A DNA stretch of 27,390 nucleotides, taken from contig DATLBY010000089.1 in the NCBI GenBank assembly GCA_035526665.1, positions 1-27,390 of the forward strand, in the 5' to 3' direction. Both the position numbers and the translations under genes were made by a program. The DNA is from DATLBY01 sp035526665 (GTDB taxonomy: Bacteria; Acidobacteriota; Terriglobia; Bryobacterales; Bryobacteraceae). Numbering within the stretch: the stretch's first letter is position 1; every line of letters starts with the position of its first letter. The notes below the pieces were generated by a model. It saw nothing but the letters and a program-made list of their open reading frames with translations. It made no database searches and was not told where the DNA came from. Shown here piece by piece: positions 17,726-23,390 of the stretch.

Positions 17726-18634
17726 ATGCGCCGGACATTGGTAGTCGTCGTATTCAGCGCGCTGGCGGTGTTGGCCATGCTGAGTGCGCAGCGCGCCCCG
17801 GAGAGCCTGGTTCATGAACTCGGCCAGGGGGTTTTCTACTGGCAGGGAGACGAGATCCTGCGCGTACAAACCAATGTCGGGTGGGCCATATTCAAAGATT
17901 ATGTCTTTGTTATGGACGCCAACTTCCCCTGGGGCGCCCGGGAAATATTGCCGGCGATCGGCAAGACCAGCGAGAGACCGATTCGCTTCGTGTTCAACAC
18001 GCATTATCACGCTGACCATTCCTACGGAAACGTAATCTTCCAGCGTATTGGCGCCGCAATTGTTAGCTCCATGGCGTCTTCCGAGGAATCTCGCGCAAAG
18101 GGATGGCGTGATATTCAAAACCAAGCTAAAGAGCGAGCCACGGAGCCTCAGGTGCATCCTTCGGTCCTGTTCCCGGACAAAATGGTGTTGGACGATGGCG
18201 AGCAGCGCGTGGAATTAACCAAGGTCGGCCCCGCGCATACCAGGGGGGACTCGGTTGCGTACCTCCCGAAGTCCAAAGTTCTCTTTGTGGGTGACCTTGC
18301 GGTGAATTGGGTTTACGGCAACAACCTTTCCGATCCCGATGCTGACTACCATAACTGGATAAGCGTGCTGGACCGCCTAAGCGCTTGGGACGTGAAAGTC
18401 GTTGTCCCAGGGCATGGCGTTCCCGGGACTATGGAAATAATCCGCGGACAGCGTGATTATCTGCGCGACATGCTTCAAGCGGTCGAGTCGGGCATCAAGG
18501 CCGGCAAGACAGCCGACCAGTTGGCACAGGAAATTAATTTAACCAGATATCAACCTTTCGGAGCCGATCCGAAAAGAACCGCCGGTCAGGTCCGGTCCAT
18601 GTACCGGAAACTCGCGGCGGGCTTGGCCCGCTAA
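17726..18634 (+). CDS. Secreted metallo-beta-lactamase-fold hydrolase
   Basis: 302 residues with an N-terminal hydrophobic signal (LVVVVFSALAVLAML). The start ATG has AAGGA 9 nt upstream. The full set of metal-site residues of the fold is present: HYHADH with His93, His95, Asp97 and His98, then His171 (GPAHTRGDS), Asp190 (FVGDLAV) and His230 (VPGHGVP). This matches a dinuclear site. The family covers beta-lactamases, glyoxalase II and SoxH/quinoprotein relay-type periplasmic hydrolases; the long C-terminal helical tail and the DPDADYHNW segment fit the last group better than true antibiotic-resistance enzymes. It might degrade a substrate linked to the upstream TonB receptor, but that is only context. 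I would not call it a resistance gene. Confidence 0.88.
   Translation: MRRTLVVVVFSALAVLAMLSAQRAPESLVHELGQGVFYWQGDEILRVQTNVGWAIFKDYVFVMDANFPWGAREILPAIGKTSERPIRFVFNTHYHADHSYGNVIFQRIGAAIVSSMASSEESRAKGWRDIQNQAKERATEPQVHPSVLFPDKMVLDDGEQRVELTKVGPAHTRGDSVAYLPKSKVLFVGDLAVNWVYGNNLSDPDADYHNWISVLDRLSAWDVKVVVPGHGVPGTMEIIRGQRDYLRDMLQAVESGIKAGKTADQLAQEINLTRYQPFGADPKRTAGQVRSMYRKLAAGLAR
18617..18631 (+). terminator. GC-rich hairpin at the end of the hydrolase gene
   Basis: GCGGGC-TTG-GCCCGC, a perfect 6-bp stem with a 3-nt loop, covers the last codons just before the stop of the metallo-beta-lactamase-fold gene. Only scattered T residues follow, so it is a weak terminator or an mRNA 3'-end stabiliser upstream of glnA. 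Confidence 0.25.
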
Positions 18635-18703
18635 TCTCCGACGTTCCGCAATTGACGCGCCTGGGACAGGTTCGTTAACATGCGAGGTACCATCGGAGGT
18701 CCC

Positions 18704-20113
18704 ATGGATCCAAAAGAAGTCTTAGCATTCGCCAAGAAAAACGATGTCCGCCAACTCGACCTGCGGTTTACCGACATCCCAGGGCTGCAGCAGCACATCT
18801 CCTATCCCATCAGCATGCTGGATGAGAGCTCCTTCGATGACGGGTTTGGCATCGATGGCTCCAGTATCCGGGGCTGGGCAGCCATCAACGAGAGCGACAT
18901 GCTTCTCATTCCGGATCCTACCACCGCGGTCATCGATCCGTTTTCCGAGATCCAGACCCTCATTATGACGTGCGATGTCATCGATCCCATCACGCGCCAG
19001 TTCTACGATCGGGATCCCAGGCGTATCGCTAAGAAGGCGGAACTGCATTTAAAGAACACGGGCATCGCCGATACCGCATTCTTTGGAGCTGAGGCGGAGT
19101 TCTTTATCTTTGACAACGTCCGCTTCGACCAGAACCAGCACTCCGGCTTCTACTTCATCGATGCGGAAGAGGGCCGCTGGAACTCAGGCCGGGAAAAGGA
19201 CAATCTGGGCTACCGCCCCCGTTACAAGGAAGGGTACTTTCCGGTTCCCCCCACCGATCACTATCAGGATCTGCGCGGCGAAATGGTGCAGACGATGATC
19301 AAGTGCGGACTGAACATCGAGTGTCATCACCACGAAGTCGCCACCGGCGGCCAGTGCGAAATTGACCAGCGTTTCGACACCATGGTCAAGTCGGCCGACA
19401 ACATGATGCTGTACAAATACATCATCCGGAACGTGGCCTATCAGTACGGCAAGAGCGTCACCTTTATGCCCAAGCCTCTATTTGGTGACAACGGCAGCGG
19501 CATGCACACCCACCAGAGTCTTTGGAAGGACGGCAAGCCGCTTTTTGCGGGCGATCTCTACGCCGGCTTGAGCCAGATGGCTCTTTGGTATATCGGGGGG
19601 CTTTTGAAGCACGCGCGGGCTCTGTCCGCCATCATTGCGCCGACCACCAACAGCTACAAGCGCCTGGTGCCGGGCTATGAGGCGCCGGTCAACCTGGCCT
19701 ATTCACGGCGCAATCGCTCGGCTGCGGTTCGGATCCCCATGTACTCTGCAAATCCAAAGGCCAAGCGCGTGGAGTTTCGCCCGCCGGATCCAGCGGCCAA
19801 TCCATACCTGGCCTTCGCCGCCATGATGATGGCCGGGCTGGATGGTGTGCAGAATAAAATTGAGCCCGGTGAGCCCCTGGATAAGGATATCTACGATCTG
19901 TCTCCCGAAGAGATGAAGAAGGTGCCGTCCATGCCTGCATCTCTGGAGGAGGCGCTGACGGCCCTGGAAGACGACCACCAGTTCCTGTTGAAGGGCGATG
20001 TGTTCTCGGAAGAGCTGATCGAGACTTTTATCAATTACAAGCGCAAAGCCGAAGCCGATGCGGTACGCCTACGCCCGCATCCTTACGAATTCGCCTTGTA
20101 CTACGACATATAA
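18704..20113 (+). CDS. glnA: Glutamine synthetase, type I
   Basis: Converts glutamate, ammonia and ATP to glutamine in the cytoplasm, as a dodecamer. I start at the ATG at 18704, giving MDPKEVLAFAKKNDVR and 469 residues, the length of the enterobacterial enzyme; GGAGG lies 4 nt upstream. An ATG at 18680 would add eight residues without family support. Visible motifs are GFGIDGSSIRGW near residue 45, the metal-binding EAEFF, NGSGMHTHQSLW in the ammonia/ATP region, the glutamate-binding KRLVPGYEAPVNL, and RVEFRPPDPAANPY. Tyr397 in DKDIYDL falls at the position of the known adenylylation site, so regulation by GlnE-type adenylylation is likely (family knowledge; no glnE is in view). No GlnB, NtrBC or ammonium transporter gene is adjacent. 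Confidence 0.97.
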   Translation: MDPKEVLAFAKKNDVRQLDLRFTDIPGLQQHISYPISMLDESSFDDGFGIDGSSIRGWAAINESDMLLIPDPTTAVIDPFSEIQTLIMTCDVIDPITRQFYDRDPRRIAKKAELHLKNTGIADTAFFGAEAEFFIFDNVRFDQNQHSGFYFIDAEEGRWNSGREKDNLGYRPRYKEGYFPVPPTDHYQDLRGEMVQTMIKCGLNIECHHHEVATGGQCEIDQRFDTMVKSADNMMLYKYIIRNVAYQYGKSVTFMPKPLFGDNGSGMHTHQSLWKDGKPLFAGDLYAGLSQMALWYIGGLLKHARALSAIIAPTTNSYKRLVPGYEAPVNLAYSRRNRSAAVRIPMYSANPKAKRVEFRPPDPAANPYLAFAAMMMAGLDGVQNKIEPGEPLDKDIYDLSPEEMKKVPSMPASLEEALTALEDDHQFLLKGDVFSEELIETFINYKRKAEADAVRLRPHPYEFALYYDI

Positions 20114-20127
20114 AGAAGCAGTTTATC

Positions 20128-20168
20128 CGGAGCAGCTCCGCCGCTAGATCTGGTTCTGGGCTGCTCCG
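20128..20168. terminator. Inverted repeat between convergent glnA and a regulator-like gene
   Basis: CGGAGCAGC (20128-20136) and GCTGCTCCG (20160-20168) are perfect 9-bp complements with a 23-nt loop. Within the left arm, CGGAGC-A-GCTCCG (20128-20140) is a second, competing palindrome. It spans the gap after glnA and the 3' end of the opposite gene and has no T-run. It is a candidate bidirectional transcription end. Confidence 0.4.
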
Positions 20169-20758
20169 CCGATTAGGAATACCGGTACGGCGGGCTGATC
20201 CGCCATGATGCGCGCGGTCTCGGCCTGCGACAATACGTCCTGCCCATTGGCCCCGACCCGGGCCGGCGTGAGTCCAATCTTGCTTTCAAGATCCGCCCGG
20301 ATCTGGTTCAGCGCTTCACTGCTGCCAACCAGGATCATCATTCCGGAGGAGCCGTCGGTGTGCTGGGAAAGACCGTTCGCTCTGTGGCGGAACGTGGGCA
20401 CGTACGACCCGGCGCGGTATACAATCCGAATCTCCGAATTGACCCCGTCGGTTTTATAGAATCGGTCCACCGCGGCCCGCAGTCTTCTTGCTTCAACCCG
20501 CACAATCGAATCCAGACGCGGATCGAAATCCGCGGGTTTTCCGAAGACCTGAACTCCGATACTGTACTCTTTCAGACTTTCTCCATTGCCGTCGAGAGCA
20601 GCCTCCACGGTGAACCTCAGAAACTTTGCCAGGCGCGGCGACCGGCGAAACGGCAATGCAGCCCCCATCTTCTGCAGTTCCGTCTGAATGACTGAAAAAG
20701 GGATGCCGCTGGTCGTCGCCGCATCTGTGTGGTTGAGAATCTGTGGAGAAATCATCAT
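20144..20758 (-). CDS. Stand-alone protein with the N-terminal domain of acidobacterial TPR/cyclase-type regulators
   Basis: 204 residues from the ATG at 20758, chosen because AGGGAG lies 4 nt upstream; an in-frame ATG at 20797 has no comparable site. Residues ~25-125 carry a well-conserved block (RLAKFLRFTVEAAL, LKEYSIGVQVFGKPADF, DSIVRVEARRLRAAVDRFY, RAGSYVPTF). I know this block as the N-terminal segment of many larger proteins in Acidobacteriota and Proteobacteria that continue into TPR, TolB or cyclase-type effector domains. Here it stands almost alone. The remaining ~75 residues (MMILVGSSEALNQIRADLE ... VPVFLIGG) alternate strand/helix in a way that loosely recalls a receiver-like fold, but I do not recognise a family and no phospho-acceptor is evident. 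Its role is unknown, possibly regulatory. It is convergent with glnA and downstream of the sthA terminator. Confidence 0.75.
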   Translation of the reverse strand: MMISPQILNHTDAATTSGIPFSVIQTELQKMGAALPFRRSPRLAKFLRFTVEAALDGNGESLKEYSIGVQVFGKPADFDPRLDSIVRVEARRLRAAVDRFYKTDGVNSEIRIVYRAGSYVPTFRHRANGLSQHTDGSSGMMILVGSSEALNQIRADLESKIGLTPARVGANGQDVLSQAETARIMADQPAVPVFLIGGAAQNQI

Positions 20759-20762
20759 TACG

Positions 20763-20779
20763 CTCCCTTGCTTAGGGAG
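20763..20779 (-). promoter_or_regulatory. Hairpin that would hide the ribosome binding site of the gene at 20758
   Basis: On the minus strand the leader reads CTCCCT-AAGCA-AGGGAG, a perfect 6-bp stem with a 5-nt loop. Its 3' arm (20763-20768) is exactly the Shine-Dalgarno sequence placed 4 nt before the ATG at 20758. Translation could therefore depend on opening this stem. Confidence 0.4.
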
Positions 20780-20842
20780 ATGGCGTATAGCCAGCATTAG
20801 CCTAAGGTCTTCAAGTACCTGATCGTACTGTTTTTCACCGTT

Positions 20843-20867
20843 TGTTAAAACTGGGAGATTTCCCAGT
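20843..20867 (-). terminator. Intrinsic terminator of sthA
   Basis: On the minus strand, 16 nt after the sthA stop, ACTGGGA-AATC-TCCCAGT forms a 7-bp stem with a 4-nt loop followed by a short T-rich tail (TTTAAC). This is a good, if slightly T-poor, rho-independent terminator and separates sthA from the next minus-strand gene. Confidence 0.6.
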
Positions 20868-20883
20868 GTCTCTGAAGATACGC

Positions 20884-22326
20884 TTAGGATTGCGAAATTG
20901 GATCTGCCAAACTGTTTTCAGCGGCGCCCATCCGGTTGATTCCATCGAAGGCCGCCGTCTTATAGCACTCAGCCAGGGTTGGATAGTTGAAGACGGTGTT
21001 GACGAAATAGTCGATTTTTCCGCCAAATGCGACCACTGCCTGCCCGATGTGAACCAGTTCGCTGGCTCCTTCGCCGATAATGTGTACACCCAGCAACTCC
21101 TGGGTATCCGACCGGAAAATCAGCTTCAGCAGTCCCACGGAATCCCCGATGATTTGGCCGCGCGCAATCTCACGATAGCGAGCTTTGCCAACCTCATACG
21201 GAACACCGTCGTGCGTCAATTCCTCTTCCGTTTTTCCCACCGTGGAAATTTCCGGGATCGTGTAGATTCCATAGGGGAACAAGTGGGGCAGGGACTTCGC
21301 TTCCACGTGGAACGCGTGGCACGCGGCCAGGCGGCCCTGCTCCATGGAAGTGGAGGCGAGGCTCGGAAACCCGATCACATCCCCCACCGCATAAATATGG
21401 GGTACTTCGGTCTGGTAGTGCTCGTTCACTTTCAGGCGGCCCCGGTCATCGGCGGGCAAACCGGCGGCCGTAATATTCAATTTGCTGGTATTTCCGGTGC
21501 GCCCGATGCTGTAGAGAGCCTTTTCCGTCAACACCTGTTTGCCGCTGGCCAAGTGAATTTTCACACGATCGCCATGCTCATCGTGAATCGGCTCAATGCT
21601 GCTGACCTCTTCCGTCAGCCGTAGTGTGACGCGGTTCTCGCGTAACTGGTACGTCAAGGAATCAACGATCTCCGCGTCAATAAATGGAAGCAGCCGCGGG
21701 CGCTTGTCGATCAGTGTGACACGAACTCCCAGCGCCGCAAACATGCTGGCATACTCGCAGCCAACCACGCCCGCGCCCACTACCGCCATGGTCTTAGGCA
21801 GCCGGTCAAGCCGGAGAATATCGTCACTCGTAATCACGCGCCGGCCATCGAACGGAATATGCTCGTCCATGGTCGCTTCCGTGCCGGTGGCAATCACAAT
21901 GAACGCACCGGTTACCAGCCGCTGTCCGCGGCCATCTATATAATCGAGCTTCAGAGTGTGGGAATCGTTGAATGACGCCGAGGCTGCAATGATCTCGATC
22001 CCATTACGCGTTAACTGGTGCCGGGTAATCTCGACTTCATGACTGATCACCTTGTCGGTGCGGAGGAGAAGGTCCTCGATCGTAATATTCTGCTTGGCCG
22101 AGTAGGAAGCGCCATAAAAGCAGCGTTCGCGAAAACCGGACAGATCGAGGACGGCTTCCCGGAAGGTTTTGCTGGGAATTGTGCCGGTGTTGACGCTGAC
22201 GCCTCCCAGCACGGTTTTTCGCTCGATAACGGCAACCCGCTTCTCGAGTTTAGCTGCCTGAATGGCCGCTCGTTGTCCCGCTGGGCCGGATCCAATGACG
22301 ATCAGGTCATAGTCAAAAGCAGCCAT
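20884..22326 (-). CDS. sthA: Soluble (Si-specific) pyridine nucleotide transhydrogenase
   Basis: 480 residues, a cytoplasmic FAD flavoprotein that moves reducing equivalents between NADPH and NAD+. The FAD motif IGSGPAGQRAAIQA starts near residue 11. The region that holds the redox disulfide in related lipoamide dehydrogenases reads VSVNTGTIPSKTF and has no cysteine pair, as expected for SthA. The NAD(P)-binding VVGAGVVGCEYASMF is near 185, a second FAD segment (YAVGDVIG) is near 315, and the dimerisation domain (YTIPEISTVGKTEEEL) follows. It lies 12 nt downstream of the response regulator gene, with no Shine-Dalgarno sequence in that gap, so it is probably translationally coupled and co-transcribed. 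It ends at an intrinsic terminator. A general lipoamide dehydrogenase is excluded by the missing disulfide. Confidence 0.95.
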   Translation of the reverse strand: MAAFDYDLIVIGSGPAGQRAAIQAAKLEKRVAVIERKTVLGGVSVNTGTIPSKTFREAVLDLSGFRERCFYGASYSAKQNITIEDLLLRTDKVISHEVEITRHQLTRNGIEIIAASASFNDSHTLKLDYIDGRGQRLVTGAFIVIATGTEATMDEHIPFDGRRVITSDDILRLDRLPKTMAVVGAGVVGCEYASMFAALGVRVTLIDKRPRLLPFIDAEIVDSLTYQLRENRVTLRLTEEVSSIEPIHDEHGDRVKIHLASGKQVLTEKALYSIGRTGNTSKLNITAAGLPADDRGRLKVNEHYQTEVPHIYAVGDVIGFPSLASTSMEQGRLAACHAFHVEAKSLPHLFPYGIYTIPEISTVGKTEEELTHDGVPYEVGKARYREIARGQIIGDSVGLLKLIFRSDTQELLGVHIIGEGASELVHIGQAVVAFGGKIDYFVNTVFNYPTLAECYKTAAFDGINRMGAAENSLADPISQS

Positions 22327-22338
22327 GAAGGACTAGGT

Positions 22339-23073
22339 CTATCGGTCTACCAGGTGTAAGCCTTTATGAATGGCGTAGAGTGCCAATTCCAGGCGGTCCG
22401 AAACGCCCAGCTTATCGAAGATGTTGTGCAGGTGATTCTTGACCGTCTGTTCACTAATGAACATTTTTTCGGCCATTTCTTTATTCTTATAGCCTTGCGC
22501 CACGAGACCGACAATTTCCCGTTCCCGCTGGCTCAACGGAGAACGCTCACGGCCTTTGGTCGCGCCGCCCAGAAGGTCGCCGGGGGCTGCAAATTGGCGC
22601 ATAACTGCCGCCGTAGTGTGCGAATCCAGCCAGATTTCACCCGCATTCACCTTGCGGATGCTCTTTACAATCAACTCGGGAGCCGTCTGCTTCAGAACGA
22701 TTCCGGAGCAGCCAAGCTTCATAGCCTGCACAAATTCACCCTTGTCGTCGGAAGCAGTGAGCACAATGACTTTCGTTTTCTTATGCGTCTGCTGGAGCGC
22801 CTGCAGCGCCGACAGGCCGTCCAGATTCGGCATCCGCAGGTCCAGAATAACGATGTCCGGATCCGTATCCTGCACCACTTGCAGGACTTCACGGCCGTCG
22901 GAAGCCTCCCCGACCACATCAATATCGTCTTCCAAACTGAGGAGTTTGCGTAGACCATCACGGACAATGGGATGATCGTCTGCCAAGACAATGCGAATCC
23001 GCGCCGGCTTCGGCTCCACCAGGGGCTCCATCGGCAGTTCGCTCTCTGACATAATTCCCAAGCCGTTATTCAT
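22339..23073 (-). CDS. NarL/FixJ-family response regulator, orphan
   Basis: 244 residues: a receiver domain (about 27-145) with the acidic pair Asp32-Asp33 (LADDHP), phospho-acceptor Asp78 (VILDLRMPNLDG), Thr106 and Lys128, then a LuxR-type helix-turn-helix (about 180-240, LSQREREIVGLVAQG, EQTVKNHLHNIFDKLGV). It would bind DNA as a phosphorylated dimer. No histidine kinase gene is near. It is the first gene of a two-gene unit with sthA, suggesting control of, or by, cellular redox balance (inference from order only). The start is uncertain: ATG 23073 lies 10 nt after a strong -10 and has no Shine-Dalgarno sequence, while in-frame ATG 23052 (MSESELP) has GGGA 4 nt upstream. Confidence 0.93.
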   Translation of the reverse strand: MNNGLGIMSESELPMEPLVEPKPARIRIVLADDHPIVRDGLRKLLSLEDDIDVVGEASDGREVLQVVQDTDPDIVILDLRMPNLDGLSALQALQQTHKKTKVIVLTASDDKGEFVQAMKLGCSGIVLKQTAPELIVKSIRKVNAGEIWLDSHTTAAVMRQFAAPGDLLGGATKGRERSPLSQREREIVGLVAQGYKNKEMAEKMFISEQTVKNHLHNIFDKLGVSDRLELALYAIHKGLHLVDR

Positions 23074-23083
23074 CTTGCACTCG

Positions 23084-23112
23084 ATTCTAAAGCCTACGTA
23101 GTACTATTGCAA
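23084..23112 (-). promoter_or_regulatory. Promoter of the response regulator-sthA unit
   Basis: On the minus strand TTGCAA (23112-23107), a 17-bp spacer and TAGAAT (23089-23084) give a good sigma70 match. The start codon at 23073 is 10 nt past the -10, leaving a predicted leader of only a few nucleotides. A palindrome TTCCT-A-AGGAA with GAT/ATC flanks (about 23119-23134) sits just upstream of the -35, where an activator or autoregulator could bind. Confidence 0.55.
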
Positions 23113-23160
23113 GCCTATGATTTCCTAAGGAATCGTTCCAATTTTACTTAGTTTGTTCTA

Positions 23161-23350
23161 GGGGGAGAGCAGCAAGCCACCGGTCTGCGGCATGAAGACC
23201 CTCTCCGGCTGGCTGACCTGTAGTACCGGCGAGCCAGAAAAGACCCCATCCCCAAACCATGGAGACTCTGATGAAGTGGTGAACTTATATGGTAACACAG
23301 GTCGGCCGGCACCTACTATGGCGATTGCTGATCTGGCTCTTGGCGCCAAG
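23161..23350 (+). ncRNA. Candidate structured leader RNA upstream of the NfrB-like gene
   Basis: Several perfect complements can be read directly. GGAGAG (23164-23169) pairs with CTCTCC (23201-23206). Nested inside it, GGTCT (23182-23186) pairs with AGACC (23196-23200), so the two 3' arms are contiguous. GAGCCAGA (23231-23238) pairs with TCTGGCTC (23332-23339). TAGTACCGGC (23221-23230) can pair with GCCGG plus TACTA (23306-23319, with a 4-nt bulge), which crosses the previous stem in pseudoknot fashion. The region ends in the palindrome CTTGGCGCCAAG. I could not match it to a known riboswitch; the c-di-GMP-I type was considered and not supported. Confidence 0.3.
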
Positions 23351-23390
23351 TAGAGATTTCGTCCGCTCCCAGCGCACTAGCATCTGTTGA
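23289..23390 (+). CDS. Possible 33-residue leader peptide coupled to the glycosyltransferase gene
   Basis: An ATG at 23289 preceded by GGTGA (6-nt gap) opens a 34-codon frame whose TGA stop overlaps the TTG start of the glycosyltransferase (TTGA, 23387-23390), a layout typical of translational coupling. The peptide has a short hydrophobic core (HLLWRLLIWLLAP) followed by a basic tail. I recognise no family. The glycosyltransferase itself has no Shine-Dalgarno sequence, which makes coupling attractive, but the frame could be chance. Confidence 0.35.
   Translation: MVTQVGRHLLWRLLIWLLAPSRDFVRSQRTSIC

Larger units (their letters stand above)
23074..23386. other. 313-bp intergenic region: regulator promoter plus structured leader of the glycosyltransferase
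   Basis: The left ~85 bp are AT-rich and hold the response regulator promoter and a TTCCT-A-AGGAA palindrome (23122-23132). The right part, from 23161, is GC-rich and full of complementary segments, described separately, and includes the perfect palindrome CTTGGCGCCAAG (23339-23350) 36 nt before the TTG start at 23387. I recognise no known RNA family here. Confidence 0.6.

Noticed and set aside
17726..18634. Antibiotic-resistance beta-lactamase
   Set aside because: The HxHxDH fold is shared by many hydrolases. The long C-terminal helical tail and the context beside a TonB receptor give no support for a resistance role.
18652..18680. Promoter for glnA: TTGACG with a 17-bp spacer to TTAACA, or a sigma54 GG/GC site in the same gap
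   Set aside because: The -10 matches only two of six positions, and no GG-N10-GC pair with sigma54 flanks is present, so I do not annotate either.
23161..23245. Possible c-di-GMP-I (GEMM) riboswitch, prompted by AGCAAGCCACCGGTCT and by the MshEN domain downstream
   Set aside because: The essential upstream GGCAAACC-like strand with its GNRA tetraloop is missing and the conserved GCAAAGCC is altered, so the class match does not hold.
23158..23349. 63-codon minus-strand frame in the leader region
   Set aside because: TTG start with no ribosome binding site and no recognised family; the same bases are better explained by plus-strand RNA structure. Not fully excluded.
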